Assembly (NCBI RefSeq): GCF_913776855.1
Contig: NZ_CAJYQD010000049.1
Location: forward strand, 1-55,864
Direction of reading: 5' to 3'
DNA length: 55,864 bases
Source of the DNA: an uncultured Sphingomonas sp.
GTDB taxonomy: Bacteria > Pseudomonadota > Alphaproteobacteria > Sphingomonadales > Sphingomonadaceae
A model generated the notes under the pieces. It searched no databases. It saw only the letters and a program-made list of their open reading frames with translations, and was not told the DNA's origin. The position numbers were made by a program, and so were the translations under genes. How positions within the stretch are numbered: the first letter of the stretch is position 1; every line of letters starts with the position of its first letter. Below, piece by piece: positions 18,348 to 30,430 of the stretch.

Positions 18348-19223
18348 ATGACTGCCCGGATCATCGACGGAAAAGCCTTTGCCGCCACCGTGCGTGCGCG
18401 TGTCGCCACCCATGCCGCCGCGTTCGCGGACCAGGCGGGCCGCCCGGCGGGGCTTGCCGTGGTGCTGGTCGGCGAGGACGCGGCCTCGGCCGTCTATGTC
18501 CGGTCCAAGGGGAAGGCGACGCGCGAAGCCGGCATGGCCAGCTTCGAACACCGCCTGTCGGCCGATGTGTCGCAGGACGAACTGATCGCGCTGGTCGAAC
18601 GGCTGAACGCCGACCCGGCGGTCGACGGCATCCTCGTCCAGCTGCCGCTGCCGCGGCATCTCGATACCGATGCGGTGCTGTTGACGATCGATCCCGACAA
18701 GGATGTCGACGGGTTCCACCCGGTCAATGCCGGGCGGCTGGCGACCGGCCTGCCGGGCATGGTGCCCTGCACCCCCTATGGCTGCCTGCTGCTGCTGCGC
18801 GACGTGCTGGGCGATCTGTCGGGGCTGGACGCGGTGGTCGTCGGCCGTTCCAATATCGTCGGCAAGCCGATGGCGGCGCTGCTGACCGCCGAGAGCTGCA
18901 CCGTCACCGTCGCCCATTCGCGCACCCGCGACCTGGCCGATCATGTCCGCCGCGCCGATATCGTCGTGGCGGCGGTCGGCCGCGCGAACTTCGTCCCCGG
19001 CGACTGGATCAAGCCCGGTGCGACCGTGATCGATGTCGGCATCAACCGCACCGATACGGGCCTCGTTGGCGATGTCGACTTCGCTTCGGCGGTGGAAGTC
19101 GCCGGCGCGATCACCCCCGTGCCCGGCGGCGTGGGGCCGATGACCATCGCCTGCCTGTTGCGCAACACGCTGGTCGCCGCGCATCGCCGTGCGGGCCTCG
19201 CGTTCGACGATACCGCGCTGTGA
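18348..19223 (+). CDS. folD: Bifunctional methylenetetrahydrofolate dehydrogenase/cyclohydrolase
   Basis: FolD interconverts 5,10-methylene-, methenyl- and 10-formyl-THF in the cytoplasm. The 291-residue protein has the catalytic Y-x3-K in [10 protein letters not shown], the substrate loop [26 protein letters not shown], the nucleotide-binding [13 protein letters not shown] and the C-terminal [14 protein letters not shown] 18348 gives the usual [12 protein letters not shown] start; a GTG at 18312 is in frame but not needed. The product complements the glycine cleavage genes metabolically, though they are far apart. The stop overlaps the marC GTG. Confidence 0.97.
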   Translation: MTARIIDGKAFAATVRARVATHAAAFADQAGRPAGLAVVLVGEDAASAVYVRSKGKATREAGMASFEHRLSADVSQDELIALVERLNADPAVDGILVQLPLPRHLDTDAVLLTIDPDKDVDGFHPVNAGRLATGLPGMVPCTPYGCLLLLRDVLGDLSGLDAVVVGRSNIVGKPMAALLTAESCTVTVAHSRTRDLADHVRRADIVVAAVGRANFVPGDWIKPGATVIDVGINRTDTGLVGDVDFASAVEVAGAITPVPGGVGPMTIACLLRNTLVAAHRRAGLAFDDTAL

Positions 19224-19840
19224 TCGAGCTGTTCGTCTCGTCGCTGATCACCTTCTTCGTGGTGATCGATCCGCCGGGATGCGCGCCGATCTATGCCGGG
19301 CTGACGACCGGGGCGTCGGATGCGCAGCGCCGTGCGATGGCGATCCGCGCGGTCGGCATCGCCACCGCGATCCTGCTGGTATTCGCGCTGTTCGGACAGG
19401 CGCTGCTGAAGGCGCTGGGCATCAGCCTCGACAGCTTCCGCATCGCGGGCGGCATCATGCTGTTCCTGATCGCGCTGGAAATGGTGTTCGAAAAGCGGAC
19501 CCAGCGTCGTGAGGATCGTGCGCAGAAGATCATCGAGACGCCCGAGGTCGAGGACGTCTCCACCTTTCCCATGGCGATGCCGATGATCGCCGGGCCGGGG
19601 TCGATCGCGTCGGTGATGCTGCTGATGAGCCAGGTCGGCGACTGGAGCGCGCGCGCGGTGGTGCTGGGCGCGCTCGGCAGCATCCTCGCCCTGACGCTGG
19701 CCGCCCTGCTGGCCGCCGGCCCGCTGATGAAGCTGCTCGGTGCCCGGATCGAGGCGGTCATCACCCGCCTGCTGGGCGTATTGCTCGCCGCGCTCGCGGC
19801 GCAGTTCGTGATTGACGGGGTACGGGCGAGCTTTTTGTAA
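19220..19840 (+). CDS. MarC-family integral membrane protein
   Basis: The 206-residue protein has about six transmembrane helices: [20 protein letters not shown] at the start, then [20 protein letters not shown] and [15 protein letters not shown] conserved [17 protein letters not shown] turn lies near residues 115-131. These are hallmarks of the MarC/UPF0056 group. The family was once linked to multiple antibiotic resistance but its function is not established. The start is a GTG overlapping the folD stop by four bases, so it is co-translated with folD. Confidence 0.9.
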   Translation: MIELFVSSLITFFVVIDPPGCAPIYAGLTTGASDAQRRAMAIRAVGIATAILLVFALFGQALLKALGISLDSFRIAGGIMLFLIALEMVFEKRTQRREDRAQKIIETPEVEDVSTFPMAMPMIAGPGSIASVMLLMSQVGDWSARAVVLGALGSILALTLAALLAAGPLMKLLGARIEAVITRLLGVLLAALAAQFVIDGVRASFL

Positions 19841-19966
19841 TTAAATATACCCATATCGTAACGGAGTGTTGCTTTCTCGTTACACCCGATACGAAATCGC
19901 GGAAATCACTGTCGGGCGTATTTACATGCGGTGATTGTTGGATCGATACCTTGCGGGCAAACCGGA

Positions 19967-20012
19967 CCTCCGCTGGAGGGAAGGGGATAGCCAAATGCCT
20001 GAAAAGGCGTGA
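19967..20012 (+). promoter_or_regulatory. Structured 5' leader with mini-ORF ahead of the first TonB receptor
   Basis: CCTCC (19967-19971) pairs with GGAGG (19975-19979), hiding a strong Shine-Dalgarno-like run GGAGGGAAGGGG. Fifteen bases after the GGAGG is a five-codon ORF (ATG 19995 to TGA 20012, MPEKA). The same bases form a six-base-pair stem capped by GAAA (ATGCCT-GAAA-AGGCGT). The receptor ATG follows at 20032. The arrangement suggests translational control of the receptor, by inference only. Confidence 0.4.
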
Positions 20013-20031
20013 GAAAAAGGGCTTCGACCAC

Positions 20032-23000
20032 ATGATTGCCACTATGTTGCGTACGTCGCTGCGCCGCGGTACCGCACTCACCGCGCTTGCCGCTGCAGGT
20101 GCCGGTTTCTTCGCTGCGCCGGTATTTGCCCAGGAAGTCCCGCCCGCCGGCGCGACCGTCCCCGCACCGACCGCTCCCGCAGACGACACGTCGCAGGACA
20201 TCGTCGTCACCGGTTCGATCCTGCGTGGCGCGGACAGTGGCATTTCGCCGGTCACCACGCTGACCGCGGAAAACCTCGACGCACGCGGCATCAACACCGT
20301 GCAGGACGCCATTCAGCTGCTGTCGTCGAACAACGGCCCGGCGCTGACCAACTCGTTCACCGCGAACGGCGCGTTCGCCGGCGGTGCTTCCGCCGTGTCG
20401 CTGCGCGGCCTGTCGACCAGCTCGACGCTGGTGCTGTTCGACGGCCTGCGCGCCGCCTATTACCCGCTGGCCGATGACGGTTCGCGCAACTTCGTCGACC
20501 TGAACACCATCCCCGACGACATCGTCGACCGCGTCGAAGTGCTGCGCGACGGCGCATCGTCGTCCTACGGCGCCGATGCGATCGCGGGCGTGGTCAACAT
20601 CATTACGAAGCGCAGCGTCAAGGGCGTGATGGGCCGCGTCGAAGCGGGCATTTCCGAAGACGGCGTTGCCGCGAACCAGCGCCTGACGCTGACCGCCGGC
20701 ACCGGCGACCTCGATACGCAGGGCTACAACGCCTATATCAGCGGCTTCTACTTCCGCAGCGAAGGCGTCCAGAACAAGGACCTTCGTGGCATCTTCGCCA
20801 CGGACGACCAGCGCAGCATCGGCGGCCCGAACGGCATCCTGAACGGTCAGGACGCCAACGGCCAGTTCAACGGCTTCGCCGTTGCGCCCCCCGGAAGCAC
20901 CTTCTACGTCCGCCCCGGTCGGTCCGGCCGGTATCAGATCCTGAACCCGACCGCGGGCTGCTATGCCGGCCGTTCGGTCACGCCGACCGCCGCCGACCTG
21001 ACGCGCGTCAATTCGAACGGCGATCTGATCAATCCCACGCTGCCGACCAGTAATGTTTGCCAGGAAGACCTGACCTATAACTACGGCAACGTGACGCCCG
21101 ACATCGAACGCTTCGGCGGTTCGGCGCGCTTCACCGCCAAGGTCGGTGATTCGTCGGAAGCGTATCTGTCGGTCAATTTCCAACAGACGACGTCGAGCTA
21201 TTACGGCGTTCCGGGCACCATTCGCGGCAATGCCCCAACCGGCATCCTGTTCCCGCAGTTCTCGACCTCCTCGGGCGCGGCCCGCTTCGCTTCGGGTTCG
21301 GCGGTTCTGTCGCTGCCGGTCTATGTCTGCGCTGCACGCGTGAACTGCACCGCGGCCAACGGCACGCTCAACCCGAACAACCCGTTCGCGGCACAGGGAC
21401 AGATCGCCGAAATCGTCGGTCGCAATCAGGAGCAGCAGTATAACGAGACGCGGAGCCGCGTGTATCGCGCTGCTTTCGGCCTGTCGGGTTCGATTTTCGA
21501 CGATATCGACTACAACTTCAACGCGACCGCGATGCATACCGACCTGCGTCGTAAGCAAGATGGATATGTCTATATCCAGAACCTGCTGAACGTGATCGCC
21601 GACGGCACGTACAACTTCGTCAATCCGGGCCAGAATTCGCAGGCGGTGCGGGATTACGTCACGCCGGTGAACATCACCGACGCGTCGTCGGACCTGTATC
21701 AGGCGCAGCTGACCTTCACCAAGTCGCTGTTCGAACTGCCCGGCGGTCCGCTGCAGCTCGGCGTCGGCGGCTCGGTCTTCTACGAAGCGGTCGATTCGCC
21801 CAGCGCGAACCCCGACACCAACGGTCCGTCGCAGCGTTACTTCACGATCAACGCATTCGGCACCGAGGGCAATCGTACCGTCACCTCGGCATTCGGCGAA
21901 ATCCAGGCGCCGATCTTCGACATGCTCGATGTGAACCTTTCGGGTCGCTACGACCATTATTCGAGCGGCCAGAGCAACTTCTCGCCGAAGGCCGGTGCGC
22001 GGTTCAAGCCGTTCCGCCAGCTGACCATCCGGGGCACCTGGTCGCGTGGTTTCCGTATCCCGAGCTTCGCGGAAGCCAATGCGCTGCCGACGACCGGGTA
22101 TGTGGCGCAGTCGATCACGGCGGTCCCGGCGAACTTCCGCGCGCAATATGGCGCGGCCTGCGCCAACGACGCGACGGCGGCCACCGCTTGCCCGGCCTAT
22201 CTGACGACCTATTCGATCGGATCGACCACGCTCGCCTCGCCGAACCTGCAGCCGGAAAAGTCGCGCAGCTTCACCGCCGGTATCCAGTTCACGCCGATCC
22301 CGAACTTCACGTTCACCGCCGACTATTTCAACATCAAGAAGACCGGCGCAATCACCTCGCCGTCGAACGCGGCGGCGATCGCGGCCTATTATGCGGGTCA
22401 GGCGATCCCGGCCGGGTTCAACGTCATCGCGGATGCGCCCGACGTGAACCTGCCCAACGGTCGTCCGCGTATCGCGTTCGTCGAATCGCAGCTGATCAAC
22501 TCCGACACGATCTTTGCCGAAGGCATCGATTTTGGTCTGACCGGCCGCGTGGACTTCGGTGCGTTCCAGTGGCGCACCGCGGCGAATGCCAGCCTGCTGC
22601 TCGAACTCAGCACGACGTTCCCCGGTGGCGGCAAGGAAACCTATGTCGACACGCTCGGCAACTTCAACCTGACGGCGGGCAACGGCACGTTCAAGTGGCG
22701 CGGCAACTGGGCCAACACCTTCTCGTTCGACAAGGTCGACCTGACCGGCACGGTGAACTACGTCTCGGGCTATGACCTGTCGGCAGAGGATCAGGGTGGC
22801 AGCTACCGCGACTGCTCGCTCAACCCCGGCTATGTCGATTGCCGCGTGAAGAGCTACATCACCGCCGACCTGAACGTCAGCTTCAACGTCAACGACAAGT
22901 TCACCTTCTACGTGAACGCGCTGAACGTGTTCGATCGCCTGCCTCCGATCGATCCGGTGACCTATGGTGCGCACCTCTACAACCCGGTGCAGGGCGGCAA

Positions 23001-23049
23001 CGGCATCTTCGGCCGCAGCTTCCGCGCCGGTGCGAAGTTTGGCTTCTAG
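20032..23049 (+). CDS. TonB-dependent outer-membrane receptor 1
   Basis: The protein has 1005 residues. A signal peptide (MIATMLRTSLRRG... ending AAPVFAQ, cleavage near residue 36) is followed by a Pro/Ala linker and QDIVVTGSIL. The plug domain has TLVLFDGLRAAYYPL and IVDRVEVLRDGASSSYGADA, with AGVVNIITKR. The beta-barrel follows with alternating aromatic strands, for example FRPFRQLTIRGTWSRGF-like (FKPFRQLTIRGTWSRGF), LQPEKSRSFTAGIQF and NALNVFDRLPP. It ends in phenylalanine (GAKFGF), as needed for barrel assembly. Substrate unknown; sphingomonads have many such receptors for oligosaccharides, peptides or siderophores. An ATG at 20044 is an alternative start. Confidence 0.95.
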   Translation: MIATMLRTSLRRGTALTALAAAGAGFFAAPVFAQEVPPAGATVPAPTAPADDTSQDIVVTGSILRGADSGISPVTTLTAENLDARGINTVQDAIQLLSSNNGPALTNSFTANGAFAGGASAVSLRGLSTSSTLVLFDGLRAAYYPLADDGSRNFVDLNTIPDDIVDRVEVLRDGASSSYGADAIAGVVNIITKRSVKGVMGRVEAGISEDGVAANQRLTLTAGTGDLDTQGYNAYISGFYFRSEGVQNKDLRGIFATDDQRSIGGPNGILNGQDANGQFNGFAVAPPGSTFYVRPGRSGRYQILNPTAGCYAGRSVTPTAADLTRVNSNGDLINPTLPTSNVCQEDLTYNYGNVTPDIERFGGSARFTAKVGDSSEAYLSVNFQQTTSSYYGVPGTIRGNAPTGILFPQFSTSSGAARFASGSAVLSLPVYVCAARVNCTAANGTLNPNNPFAAQGQIAEIVGRNQEQQYNETRSRVYRAAFGLSGSIFDDIDYNFNATAMHTDLRRKQDGYVYIQNLLNVIADGTYNFVNPGQNSQAVRDYVTPVNITDASSDLYQAQLTFTKSLFELPGGPLQLGVGGSVFYEAVDSPSANPDTNGPSQRYFTINAFGTEGNRTVTSAFGEIQAPIFDMLDVNLSGRYDHYSSGQSNFSPKAGARFKPFRQLTIRGTWSRGFRIPSFAEANALPTTGYVAQSITAVPANFRAQYGAACANDATAATACPAYLTTYSIGSTTLASPNLQPEKSRSFTAGIQFTPIPNFTFTADYFNIKKTGAITSPSNAAAIAAYYAGQAIPAGFNVIADAPDVNLPNGRPRIAFVESQLINSDTIFAEGIDFGLTGRVDFGAFQWRTAANASLLLELSTTFPGGGKETYVDTLGNFNLTAGNGTFKWRGNWANTFSFDKVDLTGTVNYVSGYDLSAEDQGGSYRDCSLNPGYVDCRVKSYITADLNVSFNVNDKFTFYVNALNVFDRLPPIDPVTYGAHLYNPVQGGNGIFGRSFRAGAKFGF

Positions 23050-23072
23050 TCGCTTCTTCACTCAAGAAAACG

Positions 23073-23105
23073 GGCCGCTTCCCATCCGGGAAGCGGCCTT
23101 TTTTT
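23073..23105 (+). terminator. Rho-independent terminator of TonB receptor 1
   Basis: An 11-base perfect stem (GGCCGCTTCCC with GGGAAGCGGCC), a four-base loop and a following run of seven Ts lie 23 bases after the stop codon. Confidence 0.93.
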
Positions 23106-23505
23106 ATGGTTCAGCGGTCGCGAATGGGTCCGCAGGGGAGGATCGCTGTTCTCATTGGGCGGCGGTGGCAGTAGGCAATCTTCAGCGTTGTTATTGCTGG
23201 ATTGTTGCCAAAGATGAACTGATGCGGATTGGTAGCCGTAACAGTTTCAGATCGATATTCGATAATTATCGAACCGGATTGGCAATATGAATATGATGAT
23301 AATCAAATAATATCGCTTTGGATCAACTGTTTATGTAACACTTTCAATAAACTATTGCCCATCGATAGTGCCTGTTACCAAAATGCAACGCCCTGTTCTT
23401 TTCGGATGCGTGATTGTGGATGGTAATTGCCAGTGAAGATTTCCCGCCCCTAGTCTCGCTTCATTGAAGCGCGCTTACGACGCGTGGGAAAGAACAGGGG
23501 TGAAC
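23106..23505 (+). promoter_or_regulatory. AT-rich control region of TonB receptor 2
   Basis: These 400 bases have no credible gene and are clearly richer in A+T than the rest of the window. They contain a perfect 16-base palindrome TTCGATAATTATCGAA (23258-23273). A weak Fur-box-like stretch (23292-23310, centred on GATGATAATCA) and a loose inverted repeat GTAACA...TGTTAC (about 23334-23377) follow. Three GGATTG words (about 23203, 23226 and 23275) also occur. The layout points to a regulated promoter for the downstream receptor. No specific regulator is identified. Confidence 0.5.
23258..23273. promoter_or_regulatory. Perfect 16-bp palindrome, candidate operator
   Basis: TTCGATAATTATCGAA reads the same on both strands and stands in the AT-rich gap between the two receptor genes, about 230 bases before the second start codon. 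Dyads of this type bind dimeric repressors or activators. Confidence 0.5.
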
Positions 23506-26436
23506 ATGAAGAAATCCGTCCGTACCGCCTTGCTGGCATCGACCTTGCTGATCGGGTTTGCAACGCCCGCGCTGGCACAGGTCGCACCGGGGGGCGCAGC
23601 CAGCGACCCGTCGGCTGATGGTGACAACGGACAGGAAATTCTGGTTACCGGATCGCGCATCGCCCGGCCTGAAGTCGAATCCCCGGTTCCGCTCACCACG
23701 ATTACAAGCGCGCAGCTGTTGCAGGAAGCGTCGTCGAACGTCTCCGACATCCTGAACGAATTGCCGCAGGTCGCCATCGGATCGACCCGCACAAATACCA
23801 ATTTCCTGACGTCGGGCACGGGTGTGTCGACCGTCAATCTGCGCGGCCTGGGGTCGAACCGCACGCTAGTGCTGGTCAACGGACGCCGCTTCGTCGGCGG
23901 GTTCGGCGGCGACACCGCGGTCGATATCAACAATATTCCGGTCGACCTGCTCGAACGCGTCGACAACATCACCGGCGGTTCGTCGGCGGTCTATGGTTCG
24001 GACGCGGTTGCGGGTGTCGTCAACTTCATCATGCGCAGCAGCTTCGAAGGGTTGCAGGTTCGCGCACAGGCCGGTGTGACCGAACGCGGTGACAATGGCC
24101 GCTACATGGTCAGCGTGACCGGCGGCACGAAATGGGGTGCGGACGATCGCGGCAATGCGATGGTGAACTTCACGTATGATCGCGACCAGGGACTGAAGTC
24201 GGCCGACCGCGCGATCTCGGCGCAGGATTGCGCCAACCTGATCTGCGGGCCGGGCGCGTACAGCTCGTTCGCACCGCAAGGCCAGTTCCAGCTGCTCAGC
24301 GCAACCGGTGGCGCGCGTGCCGTGCTGCCCGGCAATGTATCGAACTTCTCGTATCGGCCTGACGGTTCGCTGGCGCTGTTGTCGGGATATCAGACCGGTA
24401 TCTACGGCTTCAACCGCAACGGCGTGCGCCGGATCGCAGTGCCGCTGGAGCGCTATCTCGCGAACGGCATCTTCAACTATGAGATCAGCGACCGGATTGA
24501 GGCCTATGCGGAAGTAACCTACGCCCGCACCAGTTCGAATGCGTCGCTCGAAGCGTTCGCCTTGCAGAACGCCGATCTCGGTGAAGGCATTCCGATCACC
24601 AACGCGTTCATTCCCGCGTCGGTCGCCGCCGCCATCGCCGCCGCCAATTCGGACGGCATCACCACCAACGACGTTGCGTCGATCGGCTTCCGTCGCCGTC
24701 AGAACGAGGTGTTCGATCGCAGCAACCGCGCAGAGCGCAACACATGGCGCGCGGTCGCGGGCATCCGTGGCGATCTGGGGGGCAAGTTCAACTACGATGT
24801 CAGCTATGTCTATGGCCACCTGAACGATTTCAATTCCAGCCAGGACATCGATACCGCGCGCTATCGCCAGTCGCTCGATTCCATTCGGGTCGGCAACGGC
24901 AACGTGGTCGGCACTGACATCGTCTGCCGCGACGTCGCGGCGCGCGCCGCAGGATGCGTTCCGATCAACCTGTTCGGGCTTGGCACCGCCGATCCGCGTG
25001 CGGCAGCCTATGTCCAGGCGGTCGTGCCGAAGTCGGAAGACATTACCAACGAACAGCATGTCGTGACTGCGGTCCTGACCAATTCGTCGCTGTTCGACTT
25101 GGGTGCGGGCGGCGTAGGCATCTCGGCCGGTGTCGAATACCGGTATGAATCGGTCGTCGACGACCTCGACATCCTGACCAATACCGGCGGCAATTCGGGC
25201 AACCAGATCCCCGATCTGGTCGGGTCGCAGGACGTCAAGGAAGCATTCGGCGAAATCAACGTGCCCCTGCTGTCGGACCGTTCGTTCTTCCGGTATCTGG
25301 GCGTCAACGGCGCGGTTCGCTTCTCGGACTATTCGACCGTCGGCAATGTGTTCAGCTGGAATGCGGGCGCCGAGTGGGAGCCGGTTCGTGGTCTGCGCTT
25401 CCGCGGCCGCTACGCCGTCGCCAACCGCGCGCCGAACAACAGCGAATTGTTCAGCGCGCCGGCGGAAACCTTCGCCGGCGTCACCGATCCGTGCGACGGC
25501 ATCACCCGCACGTCGACGGGCGCCACTGACGCGGCCTGCCGCGCGGTCCCAGGCATTGCCGCGTTCTTCGCGGCCAACCCCAACGGCACCTTCGCCTACA
25601 CGCTGGCCGATACGCAGAACATCAACGGCTTCGTTGGCGGCAACTCGGCACTGAACGAGGAAAAGGCCAAGACGATTACCGCTGGCTTCGTCTTCACGCC
25701 CGATTTCCTGCCGGGATTCCAGTTTACGGCCGACTATTTCGACATCCGGATCGACGGCGCGATCGATACGCTCGACCGTAGCGATACCGTCGAAAAGTGC
25801 CTGCTGACCGGCAACGCCGTGTTCTGCGACAACGTCCTGCGCAATGCCAACACCGGCATTCTCCAGACGGTCAATGCCCAGCTGATCAACATCGCCGCCT
25901 ACAAGGTGCGCGGCATCGACATGACGCTGCGCTATGGTCGCACGCTGGGTCTGGCGACCGATGATCGCCTAGCGTTGACCGCGAACTACACTTACCTGCT
26001 CGACAACAAGCGGCAGGACGATCCTGCGGCTGCCGAGGAAGAGGATGCCGGCGGTTTCGGCCGTGGATCGACGCTGCGCAGCGCCTATTCGACGCACAAC
26101 CTGAATGCGCGCGCGACTTATACGATTGAAGGCACCAGCCTCAGCTGGCAATCGAACTTCCTGAGCGGTGGCGATTTCATCCGCAACGGGTTCATCAGCA
26201 ACGATCCGGCGGTGCTGGCACTGAACAAGATTGATGATTACTGGCTGCACAACATCCAGATCAGCCAGGACGTGGGCAAGGCGTTCACCTTCTACTTCAA
26301 CGTCGACAACCTGTTCGATACCAAGCCGCAATACCTGCCGGGTACGCCGTATGGCACGCCGACCGGCCTCGAGACGTCGGCGGACTTCGATCTGTTCGGG
26401 CGTCGTTTCACCGCCGGTGCGCGCTTCCGCTTCTGA
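23506..26436 (+). CDS. TonB-dependent outer-membrane receptor 2
   Basis: The protein has 976 residues, with a signal peptide MKKSVRTALLASTLLIGF ending in PALAQ at residue 25. QEILVTGSRIARPEVESPVP follows, which serves as the plug start common in sphingomonad receptors. Plug blocks include VSTVNLRGLGSNRTLVLVNG and LLERVDNITGGSSAVYGSDA with AGVVNFIMR. The barrel ends with FNVDNLFDTKPQYLPGTP and the terminal FTAGARFRF. It differs clearly from receptor 1 in sequence, so the two are paralogues, not a recent duplication. AGGGG lies five bases before ATG 23506. Ligand unknown; transcription is separate from receptor 1. Confidence 0.95.
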   Translation: MKKSVRTALLASTLLIGFATPALAQVAPGGAASDPSADGDNGQEILVTGSRIARPEVESPVPLTTITSAQLLQEASSNVSDILNELPQVAIGSTRTNTNFLTSGTGVSTVNLRGLGSNRTLVLVNGRRFVGGFGGDTAVDINNIPVDLLERVDNITGGSSAVYGSDAVAGVVNFIMRSSFEGLQVRAQAGVTERGDNGRYMVSVTGGTKWGADDRGNAMVNFTYDRDQGLKSADRAISAQDCANLICGPGAYSSFAPQGQFQLLSATGGARAVLPGNVSNFSYRPDGSLALLSGYQTGIYGFNRNGVRRIAVPLERYLANGIFNYEISDRIEAYAEVTYARTSSNASLEAFALQNADLGEGIPITNAFIPASVAAAIAAANSDGITTNDVASIGFRRRQNEVFDRSNRAERNTWRAVAGIRGDLGGKFNYDVSYVYGHLNDFNSSQDIDTARYRQSLDSIRVGNGNVVGTDIVCRDVAARAAGCVPINLFGLGTADPRAAAYVQAVVPKSEDITNEQHVVTAVLTNSSLFDLGAGGVGISAGVEYRYESVVDDLDILTNTGGNSGNQIPDLVGSQDVKEAFGEINVPLLSDRSFFRYLGVNGAVRFSDYSTVGNVFSWNAGAEWEPVRGLRFRGRYAVANRAPNNSELFSAPAETFAGVTDPCDGITRTSTGATDAACRAVPGIAAFFAANPNGTFAYTLADTQNINGFVGGNSALNEEKAKTITAGFVFTPDFLPGFQFTADYFDIRIDGAIDTLDRSDTVEKCLLTGNAVFCDNVLRNANTGILQTVNAQLINIAAYKVRGIDMTLRYGRTLGLATDDRLALTANYTYLLDNKRQDDPAAAEEEDAGGFGRGSTLRSAYSTHNLNARATYTIEGTSLSWQSNFLSGGDFIRNGFISNDPAVLALNKIDDYWLHNIQISQDVGKAFTFYFNVDNLFDTKPQYLPGTPYGTPTGLETSADFDLFGRRFTAGARFRF

Positions 26437-26456
26437 TCGGATCGCTTCGGCAAGAG

Positions 26457-26491
26457 AAGGGCGCCTTCCCCGGCGGGGAAGGCGCCCTTTT
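26457..26491. terminator. Terminator between TonB receptor 2 and clpB (convergent)
   Basis: A 13-base perfect stem (GGGCGCCTTCCCC with its complement) on a three-base loop is flanked by AA and TTTT. It ends the receptor mRNA and, being symmetric, probably also that of the convergent clpB. Confidence 0.9.
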
Positions 26492-26494
26492 CAT

Positions 26495-29071
<2,577 letters not shown>

Positions 29072-29099
29072 GGGATACTCCCCTGTGATGTTGTCGGCG

Positions 29100-29127
29100 A
29101 TATGGTGTGGTAAATGAGCAACACAAG
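29100..29127 (-). promoter_or_regulatory. Candidate RpoH (sigma-32) promoter of clpB
   Basis: Read on the minus strand, CTTGTGT, a 13-base spacer and CACCATAT resemble the heat-shock promoter CTTGAAA-N13-CCCCATNT. The -10 box ends 29 bases before the clpB start codon. The site overlaps the region just upstream of the divergent hydrolase gene. Confidence 0.7.
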
Positions 29128-29166
29128 ATGCCGGGCGCATCGATTGTTCGGGAGACGCGTTCGGGC

Positions 29167-30363
29167 ATGATGGGGCGTATCGTCAGGGGGCTGGTCTGGA
29201 CCGGCGTATGGATCGTGGCCGCGCTGTGCCTCGCCGTCACAATCGTGCCGCGCTTCCTGGATCGCCTCTATTATCAGGGGGTCGCGGGGGACCATTTCGA
29301 CGGCGCGCGCTTCTTCAATACCGATGGCGACGACACGACCGCGCCGCCGGGCGGTAGCCGCCGGGGCTATCTGTGGCGGCAGATTACGGGCACCGATGGG
29401 CGCCCGGCATGGCCTGCGCAGGCGCCGGTGACGCCCGCCCGACCCGCCGAACTGCTGCCCGCCGCGACACGCCCGGCGCGCGACCCGGCCAGCACGCCAA
29501 TGCGGGTCACCTGGGTCGGCCATGCAAGCGTGCTGGTGCAAACTCCCGGCCTCAATATCCTGACCGATCCCGTCTGGGCTAAGCGCGCCGGCCCGTTCGG
29601 CTTCGGTCCGAAGCGGGTGGCGGCGCCAGGCATCGCGCTGGCCGACCTGCCGAAGATCGACCTGATCCTCATCAGCCATAACCATTACGATCATCTCGAC
29701 CTGTCGACGTTGAAGCGCATCTGGGATCGCGACCGCCCGGCGATTGTCACGTCGCTCGGCAACGACGCGATCCTGCGCGGCGCGGGGATGCAGGCGACCG
29801 CGCTCGACTGGCGACAGGCGGAGCGCGTCGGCGGCGCTACCGTCCATGTCGTGCGCAACCATCACTGGTCGAGCCGCTGGTTCGTCGATCGCAACCGCGC
29901 CCTGTGGTCGGCATTCGTGGTCGAACTGCCCGGCGGCAACCTGTTCTTCGCCGGCGACACCGGCATGGGCGACGGCAAGTGGGTGGAGGAGGCGAAGGCG
30001 CTCGGCCCGATCCGCCTCGCGCTGATCCCCGTCGGAGCGTTCCGGTTCCAGCCGGGGCAGATGGCCAGCGGCGCGCATATCGGGCCGGTCGATGCGCTCG
30101 ACGTGTTCGGTCGGCTCGGCGCATCGCGTGGCATGGCGATCCATTGGGGTACGTTCCGCCTGTCCTACGAAGGCTGGGCCACACCGCCCAAATTGCTGAC
30201 CGCCGCGAAGCGTTGCGCGGGGCAGGCGGATCGCCGCTTCGGAGCAGTGGCGATTGGTCGCCCGGTTGACATCGCCCCGACGACCGCGCCGCCCGCACCC
30301 ATATTCGACCGGGCGGCGATCCTGCGCTGTCTCGAGAGCGGGGAGGGCAACGCCTTGCGCTGA
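29167..30363 (+). CDS. Metallo-beta-lactamase-fold hydrolase, NAPE-PLD/RomA-like, membrane-anchored
   Basis: The protein has 398 residues. An N-terminal hydrophobic helix ([19 protein letters not shown]) suggests a membrane anchor or signal. The catalytic domain begins [20 protein letters not shown], with the metal motif [11 protein letters not shown] (HxHxDH), a further NHHWSSRW histidine region and [11 protein letters not shown]. The C-terminal [13 protein letters not shown] supplies the last histidine. This order matches N-acyl phosphatidylethanolamine phospholipase D-like hydrolases; the substrate is probably a lipid or phosphodiester, by inference. The start is uncertain: ATG 29167 has GGGAG 13 bases upstream; ATG 29128 and GTG 29107 are also in frame. 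Confidence 0.88.
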   Translation: MMGRIVRGLVWTGVWIVAALCLAVTIVPRFLDRLYYQGVAGDHFDGARFFNTDGDDTTAPPGGSRRGYLWRQITGTDGRPAWPAQAPVTPARPAELLPAATRPARDPASTPMRVTWVGHASVLVQTPGLNILTDPVWAKRAGPFGFGPKRVAAPGIALADLPKIDLILISHNHYDHLDLSTLKRIWDRDRPAIVTSLGNDAILRGAGMQATALDWRQAERVGGATVHVVRNHHWSSRWFVDRNRALWSAFVVELPGGNLFFAGDTGMGDGKWVEEAKALGPIRLALIPVGAFRFQPGQMASGAHIGPVDALDVFGRLGASRGMAIHWGTFRLSYEGWATPPKLLTAAKRCAGQADRRFGAVAIGRPVDIAPTTAPPAPIFDRAAILRCLESGEGNALR

Positions 30364-30430
30364 CCGTCTGATCCGGCCTAATAGTAACGACAGATACGAT
30401 CCGGCGGAGACCGGACCATTGGAGAGAGAC

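Noticed and set aside
16674..19184. Long minus-strand frame across the chemoreceptor and folD
   Set aside because: It spans two well-identified genes and their gap on the other strand; no domain is recognisable.
17384..19219. Upstream part of the frame that ends as the MarC-family gene, which would give an 800-residue fusion
   Set aside because: The upstream portion is an out-of-frame reading of the chemoreceptor and folD; the GTG at 19220 gives a normal MarC protein.
19906..23061. A minus-strand open frame of over 1000 codons opposite TonB receptor 1
   Set aside because: It mirrors the codon structure of a clear receptor gene, is rich in Arg/Gly/Val as expected for an antisense frame in high-GC DNA, and shows no recognisable domain or start signal.
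20032..26436. Two TonB receptors as a recent tandem duplication
   Set aside because: Plug and barrel sequences differ substantially, and each has its own leader and terminator.
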